Shown in pieces: positions 17,448 to 27,873 of a stretch of DNA of 64,000 nt; within the stretch, counting starts at the first letter, position 1, and each line of letters begins with the position of its first letter. The stretch comes from Pseudahrensia sp963711195 (GTDB taxonomy: Bacteria > Pseudomonadota > Alphaproteobacteria > Rhizobiales > Rhizobiaceae): positions 248,001 to 312,000 of the forward strand of contig CAVQDK010000006.1 in assembly GCA_963711195.1 (NCBI GenBank). Direction: 5' to 3'. Below the pieces are notes generated by a model, which searched no databases, had not been told where the DNA came from, and saw only the letters and a list, made by a program, of their open reading frames with translations. A program made the position numbers and the translations under genes.

Positions 17448-19834
17448 CTAGAATTTGGTGCTGACACCGAAGCGGAAGAACTGGGTCTCGTCGTAGTCTG
17501 CCTTCGCGACGGGGTAGGCGAAATCCGCACGCAGCGGGCCGAACGGGGAGTCCCAGATGATGGACGCACCGACGGATGCCCGCAGCTCGTTGTCGTCGAC
17601 GATACCGATGCCTGCGAAATCATTCGAGAACAGCGATCCCGCATCGGCGAACACCGCGCCACGCAGACCGTAGGACCGGTTGATGAGAGGAAGCGGGAAC
17701 TGCGCCTCGACCGATGCGGCGTAATACGCCGTACCGCCGATAGGCGTATCAATGCCCAGCAGGCCGGCACCGGGATCGAGGATCCGTGGTCCGATACCCC
17801 GTGTTTCGAAGCCACGAATGGTCTCGGCACCGATGAAGAAGTGGTCCGACACTCGAAGGTTGTCGTCGCCCAGGGGTTGAATGTAACCGCCGCTGACGGA
17901 GCCTTTCAGCACGATGTCGGCATCTTCGGAAAGCAGATAGTAGCCCGTAAGTTTCCCGACCGTCTTGATGAACTGCGGCGTCTCCACCGGCACCGGCAAA
18001 ATCCTGCCCGAAGGTGGCGTAGACCCCCTCGCGCGGTGACTGCAGGCTATCGATGTCCACATAGGTCAGGGAGTAGCCGAACGAGGACGTATCGTAGGGG
18101 CTGCGGGAGAACGTGTCGGCGAGCGGCGCGGCCAGCGTGGCTGCATACGCTGCGCGGCTGATCGTCTGATCGTCGGACGGCTCCAGTTCCTGGCGCACGA
18201 ACGTATAGTTGACCGTCGCGCTGAGATTTTCGGTAATCGGCGCGGTCGCGCGCAGGCGGCCCAGGGTCTGGGTCGTATCGAAAAACGCACCGTTGTTGGC
18301 TTCCGCCTCTTCGCGGGACAGGTCGAAGCCCACCGCGACGCGGTTGCCCAGGAAGTAGGGCTCGGTGAACGACAGGTCGTATTTCACCACGTCTTCGCCG
18401 TAACCGCCGGACAGGCGCAGATACTGACCGCGCCCCAGAAAGTTGCGTTCCGTCAGCGAAATCTCACCAACCGCGCCGTTGTTGGTGGAAAAGCCGCCAC
18501 CGATCGAGAACTCGCCTGTCGGCTTGTCCTGCACGTTGACTGCCAGAACCACACGGTCGGGTGCGGAGCCGGCGCGTGTCGTGATGCGCACCTGCTCGAA
18601 GAAGCCGAGTGCTTCCAGACGCCGCTTGGCCTGATTGACGTAGACGCGGTTGTAGGCATCCCCTTCGGAAATATCGAATTCGCGGCGCACCACGAACTCG
18701 CGGGTGCGCGTGTTTCCGGACACTTCGATGCGTTCGATGTAGGTGCGCGGTCCTTCGTCGACGAAGAAGGTGATGTCGATGGTGCGGTCATCGAAATTGC
18801 GGTCGCCGCGTGGTGTCACCTCACCGAAGGAATAGCCGGTGCGGGCCACCGCCTCGGTCAGCGACACGAGCGAGTTCTCGACGTCCCGCGCGCTGTAGAT
18901 GTCGCCCGACTCGAATTCCAAAGCGCCTTCGAGTGCTTCGTTCGGCACTTCGGCGAGCGCGTTGTCGATCTGGACGTTGCCGAAGCGGTAGAGCTCGCCC
19001 TCTTCCACCGTGATGGTAATGACGTAACTGTTCGTGCCCGCGTCGAAATCACCGCTGGCGGACAGCACCTGAAAGTCGGCGTAGCCACGGTTGTAGTAGA
19101 ACTGACGCAAACGCTCCTCGTCGGCCTGAAGGCGATCCGGGTCGAAGAGATCGTCACGCTTCAGCCAGGACAGGAAGTTGCTTTCGTTGTGCGAAATGAC
19201 CTCGGACAAACGCCGGTCGCCGAATGCGTTGTTGCCGACGAAGTTGATATCGTCGATCTTGGTGCGCCCGCCTTCGTTGATGAGAAAGACGATATCGACG
19301 CGGTTGTTGTCCAGCTGATCGATGCGGGCGGTCACCTGCGCGGAAGCGCGACCGGAGCGCAGCACGGCGCCCTTCACGCGCTCGACGTCGCTATCGACCT
19401 TCTCCTGGCTGAAAATGCCCAGCGATTTCGACTGCACGATGCGTTCGAGCTGCTCTTCCTTGACCTTGTCCTCGCCTTCGAAGCGCACGAGGTTGATCGT
19501 CGGATTTTCGACGACCTGCACGACCAGGGTGCGGCCGGACTGGGAAATGCGCACGTCGGAAAACAGGCCCGTTGCAAACAGGGCTGCAAGGGATTCGTCG
19601 GTGTCGAAGGACGTGAAGTTCTCGACCCGGCTGGATCGTCACGTAGGAGCGGACCGTCTCCGCATCGACGCGGCGGTTGCCTTGAACGGAGATGGACGAG
19701 ACAACCGCGGCTTCTGCGACGGACGCGGACGAGGCGACCAACGCGCCGCCGAGCGGCAGGGCCGCAACCCAGAAAAACGCCATACAGAGCAAAGCCGTAA
19801 GACCGTTGCCTCTTTTGTGAGCAAATCCGTTCAT
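17448..19834 (-). CDS. bamA: Outer membrane protein assembly factor BamA, two frame breaks
   Basis: BamA is the central subunit of the complex that folds beta-barrel proteins into the outer membrane. With single bases removed at 19624 and 17976 the protein is about 794 residues: a signal peptide ending near SVAEA, five POTRA domains (starting VVSSISVQGNRRVD), and a 16-strand barrel domain with the conserved RGF motif (IRGFETRGIG) and a C-terminal phenylalanine (RFGVSTKF), the usual recognition signal. The ATG at 19834 has a purine-rich site upstream; 19861 is an alternative start. As written, three separate frames are needed. Lies between rseP and lpxD as expected. Confidence 0.93.
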
Positions 19835-20093
19835 CAAGTCACTACGCTCTCTCTTGTGCATTTTCGGGACATAGGGCGTTCAAACCCGGCCAATTCCGAC
19901 GCGCTTTCTTCGTAAGCGCGGGCGAGATGGCGACCATCCCGCACCAGTTCGAAATCCGCTTGCGCCCCCTGAAAACGCATTCAAACCTATTGCCGTCTTA
20001 CAGGCTTTCTTAACCCGCGCAACCGCGCCCCGATTGTCCTAGCTTCAAATTCTTACGACCGCGTCCGATAGGCAACACTGGTAAGATTCGCAG

Positions 20094-20108
20094 TTAATAC
20101 CTGGTTAA
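20094..20108. promoter_or_regulatory. CtrA-type full site in the rseP-bamA gap
   Basis: TTAA-TACCTGG-TTAA matches TTAA-N7-TTAA exactly. It lies in the 270-base gap between the rseP stop and bamA start; a GATTC (GANTC, CcrM methylation type) is five bases away at 20085-20089. The rest of this gap holds no recognisable gene and probably the bamA promoter. Role inferred from the motif only. Confidence 0.45.
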
Positions 20109-20131
20109 CGAAGCCAACATTCGAGCACCGC

Positions 20132-21277
20132 TCAGGACCATAGAGTACGAATGATATCGTTGCTCGTGGCGAAGATCATCAGCATCAGGACCAGCGTCAG
20201 ACCGACCTTGAACGCTCGCTCCTGCACCACCGGCGACAGCGGCTTTCCCCGCACTCCTTCCAGCGCGTAGAAGACCAGATGACCGCCATCCAGCATCGGC
20301 ACGGGCAGCAGATTCATCAGACCGATGGACACCGACAGCACCGCTGCCAGCGATATCAGTTGCAAAAAGCCGAGGGTGGCGACCTGCGACGTCATCTGCG
20401 CGATGCCCAGCGGCCCGCGCAGTTCGCGCGCGTCCTGCTTGCCGCCGAACAGTTCGACGATGAAGTTGCCGGTCCCCTCCACCACCAGCCATGTGCGGTC
20501 GAGCCCCTTCACGAAGGCATCGACCGGGCCGAGCCGCGTGCGTTCCAGGTTCGCAGGGTCCGAGTCGGGGGAAATGCCGACCAGCGCAGTGCGATATGTG
20601 TTGCCGAACGGGTCGGTGCGTTCGGTTATACGGGGAGCTGCCACGATGGTCTGCTCGACGCCGTCGCGTTCGATCAGGAACGCAAGTGGTGCGTCGGAAC
20701 TCATCATGGTGATGCGCTGCATGTCGGAAAAGGAGTTTACCACGGCGTCGTCGATGGCCACGATGCGGTCTCCGGGCAGGATGCCGGCCTGCTCGGCGGC
20801 GGACCCTTCCTGGACGGTCCCCACCACCGGCGCGACGGTGACGTGGTCGGTCGCCATGAAGAGGCCGGTATAGAGAACGATGGCCAGAATGAAGTTGGCG
20901 ATCGGTCCAGCCGCCACCACCGCTGCCCGTTTCCACAGTGGCTTGTGCTCGAACGACACTGCGCGCTGCGCCTCGTTCATCGCATCGAGTGAAGCCCGGT
21001 CGGGCTGGCTGGCGGCATTCTCGTCGCCCATGAACCGCACGTAGCCGCCCAGCGGCACGGCGGCGAGCCGCCAGCGGGTGCCCTTGCTGTCGTCGAACCC
21101 GAACAGTTCCGGCCCGAAGCCGACGGAGAACGCCTCGACCTTCACGCCGCACCAGCGGGCCACGAGAAAGTGCCCCATTTCGTGGATGAACACGACCAGC
21201 GTCAGCACGGCGATGAAGGGCAATACCTTCATCAGCATGAAATCGAATACAAATTCGGGGGCGGCGAGAATGTCCAT
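20132..21277 (-). CDS. rseP: Site-2 membrane protease RseP
   Basis: RseP cuts anti-sigma factors and remnant signal peptides inside the membrane, releasing envelope stress sigma factors. The 381-residue protein has the zinc motif HEMGH at residues 32-36 in the first helix, the RLAAVPLGGYVRFMGDE loop, one clear PDZ domain (about 145-215) and the third metal ligand in NLLPVPMLDGGHL. It is intact. In most alphaproteobacteria dxr lies between cdsA and rseP; here only 70 bases separate them. Confidence 0.95.
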   Translation of the reverse strand: MDILAAPEFVFDFMLMKVLPFIAVLTLVVFIHEMGHFLVARWCGVKVEAFSVGFGPELFGFDDSKGTRWRLAAVPLGGYVRFMGDENAASQPDRASLDAMNEAQRAVSFEHKPLWKRAAVVAAGPIANFILAIVLYTGLFMATDHVTVAPVVGTVQEGSAAEQAGILPGDRIVAIDDAVVNSFSDMQRITMMSSDAPLAFLIERDGVEQTIVAAPRITERTDPFGNTYRTALVGISPDSDPANLERTRLGPVDAFVKGLDRTWLVVEGTGNFIVELFGGKQDARELRGPLGIAQMTSQVATLGFLQLISLAAVLSVSIGLMNLLPVPMLDGGHLVFYALEGVRGKPLSPVVQERAFKVGLTLVLMLMIFATSNDIIRTLWS

Positions 21278-21347
21278 CGGCGGTCAGTCCATCATGGTGA
21301 AGGCAAAACGAAGGCGTTCGACAGCAACTCGAACGAAGCGTATCGAC

Positions 21348-22189
21348 TCAACCCTGCATCAGGGCGACGGCCACTGCCACGGGGAATGCCGCGGCAATGA
21401 GCCCGTCCACCCGGTCGAGAAAACCGCCATGGCCGGGGATGAGCCTGCTCGAATCCTTCGCGTTGTGGACGCGCTTGATCCAGGATTCGAAGAAATCGCC
21501 CGCTTGCGCGGAGACGGACAGAATGGCGGCCGATACGACACCGGCCCAAACTGCGAACCCGTCGACGAACAGACCGAACAGGGCACCGACGACCATCGCG
21601 CCGCCCAGACCGCCAAGACCACCGGACCACGTCTTCTTCGGACTGACGGATGGCAGAAGTTTCGGTCCGCCAAGCGCTCGACCGGTGAAGTAGGCCGCCA
21701 CGTCCGTCACCCAGACGATGAGGAACAGGAAGAAGATCAGCGCCATGCCCAGCGTGCCGCCGACATCGCGGATGGTGGGCAGGGCGACGGCGGCGGTTAT
21801 GCAGTAAAGCGCACCCATGCCGATCCAGCGGATGTCGGAACGCTCCGGCCCGTGGCGGGTCAGTTCCAGCGCGATGCCCACCAGCACGAATACAATCAAG
21901 GTGGGGAGGAAGAAGTCGAACGTCGCGCCCACCAGCATGAGGGCAAAGCCCGCCGTCAATATCGCTTCGGGCATGTCGAACCGGGTGACGGCGACGACGT
22001 TCTGCCATTCATAGAACAGAAGCCCCGCCAACACGCAGCACATCAGCCGGAACGCCAGGCCGCCGGCCCATGTCGCCAGCAGGACGACGACCAGCAGCAC
22101 GATCGCGGACGCGACACGCAGTCCCAGTTCCGTTGCGAGAAAGCGCCCGGAACCGGGCTCCGGTGCTGGCGGGGTGTGTTGCGGACCCG

Positions 22190-22193
<4 letters not shown>
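21348..22193 (-). CDS. cdsA: Phosphatidate cytidylyltransferase
   Basis: CdsA makes CDP-diacylglycerol from phosphatidic acid and CTP, the branch point for all membrane phospholipids. The family signature is complete: SWIKRVHNAKDSSRLIPGHGG followed by FLDRVDG. The 281-residue protein has about eight membrane helices. I choose the GTG at 22193 because it overlaps the uppS stop by four bases (GTGA); a longer in-frame extension inside uppS has no conserved sequence. It supplies the substrate used by the two CDP-alcohol transferases encoded at 50.4 and 57 kb. Confidence 0.95.
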
Positions 22194-22984
<791 letters not shown>

Positions 22985-23028
22985 GTCTCACTCATGGGTA
23001 TCGCCTCGATACGAACCGGAAATACCGG

Positions 23029-23589
23029 TCAGACCTGCATGATCTCCGCTTCCTTGGAGGCGAGCACCTTGTCGATTTCAGCAACCTTGTCGGAGGTCAG
23101 TTTCTCGACCTTGTCGGACGTCCCGCGGGCATCGTCCTTGCCGATGTCGCCGTTCTTTTCAGCCTTTTTCAGCGTTTCCATACCGTCCCGGCGCACATGG
23201 CGCACGGCGACCTTCGCGTCTTCGGCATAGGTCTTGGCGACCTTCACAAGATCACGGCGGCGTTCCTCGTTCAGATCCGGCATGGGAATGCGCAGGTTTT
23301 GCCCATCGATGACCGGGTTGAGGCCAAGGCCTGCTTCCCGCACGGCTTTGTCGACCGGGCCGACCATCGTCTTGTCCCAGATCTGCACGGTGATCATTTT
23401 CGGTTCCGGCGCGCTGACATTGGCGACCTGGTTGAGCGGCATCTTGGAGCCGTAGGCGTTGACCATAACGGGATCGAGAAGCGACGCGGTGGCACGGCCC
23501 GTGCGCAAACCGGCGAGTTCCTTGTGGAACTTTTCGATGCTCGTATCCATCCGCTTTTCGGTGTCTTTCAGATCAAGCCCTTCGGCCAT
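23029..23589 (-). CDS. frr: Ribosome recycling factor
   Basis: This factor works with EF-G to split the post-termination ribosome complex. The 186-residue protein begins MAEGLDLKDTEKRMD and shows LRTGRATASLLDPVMVNAYGSKMPLNQVANVSAPEP and the C-terminal RRDLVKVAKTYAEDAKVAVRHVRRDG in sections typical of the family; length is normal. It lies between pyrH and uppS in the rpsB-tsf-pyrH-frr order found across bacteria. Confidence 0.97.
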   Translation of the reverse strand: MAEGLDLKDTEKRMDTSIEKFHKELAGLRTGRATASLLDPVMVNAYGSKMPLNQVANVSAPEPKMITVQIWDKTMVGPVDKAVREAGLGLNPVIDGQNLRIPMPDLNEERRRDLVKVAKTYAEDAKVAVRHVRRDGMETLKKAEKNGDIGKDDARGTSDKVEKLTSDKVAEIDKVLASKEAEIMQV

Positions 23590-23652
23590 GGTCGTATCCT
23601 CCTGAGTTCACCCTCGGCCACATGGGATCGGGCGATGTTGCAGTGCCGCCGG

Positions 23653-24372
23653 CTACGCTTTCGTGCTGACAGTCGTGAACGTCCCGCGTCCACAAATCAC
23701 CTGCGCGAGAGACCCCTTGTGGTGAAGCGAAAAGACCACAACGTCAATCGCGTTGTCCCGCGCCAATGCGACAGAAGCGGCATCCATGATGGTCAGCCGC
23801 TTCTCCAGCACCTCGTCGTGGGACATGGTTTCGAAGCGTTCGGCGCTATCGTCCTGCCGCGGGTCCGCGTCGTATATGCCGTCCACCTGCGTACCCTTGA
23901 CGATGGCCCCTGCCCCGAACTCGGCGGCGCGCAAGGCGGCACCAGTGTCGGACGTGAAATAGGGCGACCCGGTTCCGGCGGCGAAGATGATGACATCGCC
24001 CCTGTCCCGCGCCTCCAGCATCGCACGCTGGCTGAACGTCTCGCAGACCTGCGGAACGGCGAGACCGGACAGGACGCTGGCGGCAACGCCACGCCGGTCG
24101 AACTCCATGCGCAGGGCGAGCGCGTTCATGACGATGGCGAGCATGCCCATATGGTCGGACGTGACGCGGTCCCAGCCGGTCTCTTCCAGCTTAGCGCCGC
24201 GAAAGATGTTGCCGCCGCCGACCACGAGGGCGATCGAAACGCCCAGTTCCCGTGCTTCTACCACATCGTCGACGATCTGCGAGACCATTGCAGGGTCGAT
24301 GCCCGATGTCTGACTGCCGAGAAGCGCTTCGCCGGAGACCTTGTAGAGAACGCGGTCGTATCTGGGAGTCAT
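23653..24372 (-). CDS. pyrH: UMP kinase
   Basis: PyrH phosphorylates UMP to UDP, the first step in making UTP and CTP. The 239-residue amino-acid-kinase-fold protein has YKVSGEALLG at the start, VVGGGNIFRG, the DHMGMLAIVMNALAL segment and the nucleotide-binding FAAGTGSPYFTSDTGAALRA. The C-terminus has the usual DVVVFSL. Intact and of normal length; between tsf and frr. Confidence 0.97.
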   Translation of the reverse strand: MTPRYDRVLYKVSGEALLGSQTSGIDPAMVSQIVDDVVEARELGVSIALVVGGGNIFRGAKLEETGWDRVTSDHMGMLAIVMNALALRMEFDRRGVAASVLSGLAVPQVCETFSQRAMLEARDRGDVIIFAAGTGSPYFTSDTGAALRAAEFGAGAIVKGTQVDGIYDADPRQDDSAERFETMSHDEVLEKRLTIMDAASVALARDNAIDVVVFSLHHKGSLAQVICGRGTFTTVSTKA

Positions 24373-24411
24373 GTCGGCGGGCGTCCGGGCAAGTGGCTGG
24401 GTGCCGAATAC

Positions 24412-24442
24412 AAAAAGGCCGCCGCGATGTCACGCGACGGCC
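24412..24442 (-). terminator. Rho-independent terminator after tsf
   Basis: On the minus strand GGCCGTCGCG and CGCGGCGGCC form a ten-base stem with one mismatch and a six-base loop, followed by TTTTTG. It lies between the tsf stop and pyrH start, so it should end most rpsB-tsf transcripts and make pyrH-frr partly independent. Confidence 0.8.
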
Positions 24443-24468
24443 CTCATGATAACGCGAGAAACGTCCGC

Positions 24469-25389
24469 TTACTTGTTCATCGCCGCAACTTCGGCTGCGA
24501 AGTCTTCCTGCGGGCCCTTGTCGATACCTTCGCCGAGCTGGAAACGCACGAAGGTTTTCAGCTCGATCGGAGCACCAACGGTCGCTTCGGCGTTTTTCAG
24601 AGCCTGCTCGACCGTGTTTTCGCCGTCGATGACGAAGGTCTGGGAGAGCAGCACGTTTTCCTGATAGAACTTGCGCACGCGGCCTTCGACCATCTTCTCG
24701 ATGATGTTGTCCGGCTTTCCGCTCTCGCGGGCCGATTCGACGAAGATCGCCTTTTCGCGCTCGACGACCGTGGGGTCCATGTCCGCCTGCGTTGCGGCGA
24801 GCGGATTGGTGGCGGCCACATGCATGGCGACCTGGCGACCGATGGCGCGGAGCGCATCGGCATCGCCCGTGGATTCCAAAGCGACCAGCACACCGATCTT
24901 GCCGAGATCGTCGGCGACCGCGTTGTGCACGTAGGAGGCGACGACGCCGTTCGACACTTCGAGCACGGCAGCGCGGCGCAGGCTCATGTTCTCGCCAATC
25001 GTGGCGATCGCCTTGGTGATGGCTTCGGCGACGTTGGTGCCGTCCATGGACCCGCCGGAGATGGCTTCAACCGTGCCGTCGGTCAGCACGGCTGCGTTGG
25101 CGACGCCCTTGACCAGCGTCTGGAAGCCGTCGTTGCGGGCCACGAAGTCGGTCTCGGAATTGACTTCGACGATGGCCGCCTTCGAACCGGATGCGGCAAC
25201 GCCGATCAGGCCTTCGGCAGCGGTGCGGCCGGACTTCTTGTCGGCCTTGGCGATGCCCTTGGCGCGCAGGTAGTCGACCGCGGCTTCCACATCGCCGTCG
25301 GTTTCCTTCAACGCGTTCTTGCAGTCCATCATGCCTGCGCCGGTCTTGTCGCGCAGTTCCTTGACCGTCGATGCTGTAATGGCAGCCAT
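24469..25389 (-). CDS. tsf: Elongation factor Ts
   Basis: EF-Ts releases GDP from EF-Tu so that it can be reloaded with GTP. The 306-residue protein starts MAAITASTVKELRDKTGAGM, has the TGAGMMDCKNAL motif that contacts EF-Tu, VEVNSETDFVARN, and MHVAATNPLA of the core. Normal length, intact. It follows rpsB after 114 bases that contain a strong hairpin. Confidence 0.97.
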   Translation of the reverse strand: MAAITASTVKELRDKTGAGMMDCKNALKETDGDVEAAVDYLRAKGIAKADKKSGRTAAEGLIGVAASGSKAAIVEVNSETDFVARNDGFQTLVKGVANAAVLTDGTVEAISGGSMDGTNVAEAITKAIATIGENMSLRRAAVLEVSNGVVASYVHNAVADDLGKIGVLVALESTGDADALRAIGRQVAMHVAATNPLAATQADMDPTVVEREKAIFVESARESGKPDNIIEKMVEGRVRKFYQENVLLSQTFVIDGENTVEQALKNAEATVGAPIELKTFVRFQLGEGIDKGPQEDFAAEVAAMNK

Positions 25390-25456
25390 CGGCTCGTCCT
25401 TTCGAGTTGTGTGTAGCGCGGCGCGGAAAGTGCGCCTTTTCGCTCAAATGGGAAGT

Positions 25457-25484
25457 GGTGCGCGCGGCACAAGGTGCGCGCACC
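25457..25484 (-). repeat. Inverted repeat in the rpsB-tsf gap
   Basis: GGTGCGCGC at 25457-25465 and its exact complement GCGCGCACC at 25476-25484 flank a ten-base spacer, giving a very stable hairpin in the rpsB-tsf mRNA. There is no T tract, so it is more likely an attenuator or mRNA processing/stability element than a terminator. Other bacteria also have partial termination between rpsB and tsf. Confidence 0.55.
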
Positions 25485-25503
25485 GGTGTGGCAGGCAGGC
25501 GGC

Positions 25504-26893
25504 TTATTTCGCCAGTTCGGCGGCCTGCGCTTTCCAGTCCTGCACCTGCGCGGTGGAGAACGGCATGTAATCGTCGACCTTCTGCACCTCTTCCGGCGTC
25601 AGGCCAGCGATCTGCGCGTAGGTCGTGATGCCCTGCTCCTTCAACTGGCGTTCGGCGACGGGGCCGACACCGTTGATCTTCTGCAGGTCGTCGCCCTCAC
25701 CGGCCGGTGCCGTGAACAAGGGGCCGTCCTGCGTCTTCTCGATGCCGTTGCCGAGTTCGGCAGCGGTGGTCGATGCGGTTGCAGCAGCGGAAATCGCGGC
25801 GTCCTTTGCAGTGTCGGCAGCGGTCGCGGCGGTATCGCTGGCCGTCGCTGCGGCGGACGAGGCTGCAGCCGAAGCGGTATCGACAGCCGAGGCCGCCGTG
25901 TCCTTGGCGGCAGCAGCGGCACCGGGGGCAGCGTCCGTAGCGGAGGTCACCGCGGAAGACGCCGCTTCCGTAATGCGCGAAGCGGCGGCAGAGACGGCGT
26001 CCATGATGGAGGCAGCGCCCGTGGAGGCGGTTTCCGCCACGCTGGAGGCTGCAGCAGATGCCGTTTCAGCAGCGGACGATGCCGCGGTGGATGCCGTGTC
26101 GGCAACGGTCGATGCGGCGCTCGAAGCGGTGGCGGAAACATCGTCGAGAACCGTTTCGCGCGGTGCGTCGGCGCGGGCACCGAGGTCGGCACCGGACGCA
26201 CCCTGCTGGCGGGCGAGGCCATCGATGGCGGCCTTGGCGATCAAGATCGCAGTAGAGCGCGATGGCACGGGATGCGTCGTCGTTGCCGGGAATCGGCAGG
26301 TCGATGCCATCGGTATCGGAGTTGGAATCGAGGATCGCGCAGACCGGGATCTTCAGCTTGTTGGCTTCCTGAACCGCAATCGCTTCCTTGTTCGTATCGA
26401 CGACGACGATCAGGTCCGGCGTGCCGCCCATGTCCTTGATGCCGCCGAGCGCACGCTCCAGCTTGTCCTTTTCGCGGGTCAGCGAGAGCAGTTCGCGCTT
26501 GGTGTAGGATTGATCGGACCCGTCGAGCAGTTCTTCCAGCTCACGCAGGCGTTTGATCGAATTGGAGATCGTCTTCCAGTTGGTCAGCATGCCGCCGAGC
26601 CAGCGGGCATTGACGTAATACTGCGCCGAACGACGGGCCGCATCGGCCACGAGTTCGGATGCCTGACGCTTGGTGCCGACGAACAGCACGCGGCCACCAC
26701 GGGCGACGGTATCGGAAATCTGCTTCAGCGCCGTGTGCAGCAGCGGCACGGTCTGGGACAGGTCGAGAATGTGGATGTTGTTGCGCTTGCCGAAGATATA
26801 GCGGTCCATCTTCGGGTTCCAGCGGTGAGTCTGGTGGCCAAAGTGGACGCCTGCTTCGAGAAGCTGACGCATGGAGAAATCGGGCAGAGCCAT
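25504..26893 (-). CDS. rpsB: Ribosomal protein S2 with Ala-rich tail and HhH domain, one frame break
   Basis: S2 binds 16S rRNA and S1 on the small subunit. With one base removed at 26242 the protein is about 462 residues, nearly twice the usual length. Residues 1-235 are ordinary S2 (FGHQTHRWNPKM, FVGTKRQA, WLGGMLTNWKTI, DTNKEAIAVQEAN, IPGNDDASRAIALYCDL). Then comes a tail of about 130 residues made almost only of Ala, Ser, Thr, Asp and Glu in 11-residue-like units such as ASSAAETASAA (25759-26142). The last 60 residues form a helix-hairpin-helix domain (DDLQKINGVGPVAERQLKEQ). Similar HhH tails are known on other ribosomal proteins such as L21 in alphaproteobacteria; such a long linker is unusual. 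Confidence 0.92.
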
Positions 26894-27125
26894 AGCTTTG
26901 CTGGTCCTTGTTTACCGGTTGAGCCTTGCGCGGAAAAGAACGACTTCGCATGAAGCCGCACCGGAGTGGCGGTCGATTGCCATGTTATCGCTAACCGGGG
27001 GCTGACGGCCGCAAGCGACCGGTGACCGACACGCATCCGCGTGTGGAATACGGGGTGACTAGACCGGCACCGGCGGAAAATCAAGCGGGGTTTGCAACCT
27101 GTTTTCGCGCGCGCATAAGCGCCCG

Positions 27126-27863
27126 ATGGACCCGTTCACGATTGCCATCGTTACCGCCGCCTTTCTGCTTGGCGGCCTCGTCAAGGGCGTCGCCGGCATG
27201 GGTCTTCCGCTCGTCACGGTTGCTGTGCTGACGTTCTTCTTCGACCTGCCGACGGCCATGGCCTTCATGCTCGTGCCGGGTCTCGTCGCCAACTTCTGGC
27301 AATCCCTGTCCGGCGGGCGTGTGGTCGAGCGGACGCTGGGCATCTGGACGCTGCTGTTGCCCTGCCTGCTGACGATCTGGGTCGGTGTCGTGGTGTTGCA
27401 GAGCGCGGATAATTCCACGTTGCTCCTGATCCTCGGGGTGGTGCTGGCCTTCTACTCCGCAGTCAGCCTGACGAAGTTTCGTGTAGACATTCCCTTGCGC
27501 GGACGCGTCGTCACCGCGCCCGTCTTCGGGGCGGTTTGCGGGGTCACGACTGGCATGACGGGCGTGACGTCGGTGCCGTCCGTCATCTATCTCAACGGGA
27601 TAGGGCTGAAACGTGATGCGATGATTCAGTCCATGGGCATCTTCTTCTTCACGTCCTACGTGGTGCTGAACGCCTGCTTCTTTTTCCTCGGTCTGTTGAC
27701 GGTCGAACTGGGCCTCCTTTCCGTCTATGCCGTGTTGCCGGGGCTGATCGGCATGGAAATCGGCAGGCGGCTTCGCGCGCGAACGTCGGAGGAACAGTTC
27801 CGCAGGATCTTCCTCATCACCCTGCTGGCTATCGCGCTTTCGATGGTCGCGCGGTCTCTCTGA
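27126..27863 (+). CDS. TSUP family (TauE/SafE-like) membrane transporter
   Basis: This is a member of the TSUP family, whose characterised members export sulfite, sulfoacetate or related organic anions; the substrate here cannot be told. The 245-residue protein has seven to eight hydrophobic segments and the two family glycine motifs, GLVKGVAGMGLPLV near the N-terminus and GAVCGVTTGMTGVTSVP in the second half, showing the internal duplication. Divergent from rpsB across 232 bases that should contain both promoters, and convergent with dnaE. Confidence 0.85.
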   Translation: MDPFTIAIVTAAFLLGGLVKGVAGMGLPLVTVAVLTFFFDLPTAMAFMLVPGLVANFWQSLSGGRVVERTLGIWTLLLPCLLTIWVGVVVLQSADNSTLLLILGVVLAFYSAVSLTKFRVDIPLRGRVVTAPVFGAVCGVTTGMTGVTSVPSVIYLNGIGLKRDAMIQSMGIFFFTSYVVLNACFFFLGLLTVELGLLSVYAVLPGLIGMEIGRRLRARTSEEQFRRIFLITLLAIALSMVARSL

Positions 27864-27873
27864 ACCGGGCGAC

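Noticed and set aside
25504..26310. Separate gene for an Ala-rich HhH protein after rpsB
   Set aside because: Its first residues are out-of-register S2; removing one base at 26242 joins S2 (ALYCDL) to IAKAAIDGL without gap, so it is the S2 C-terminus.
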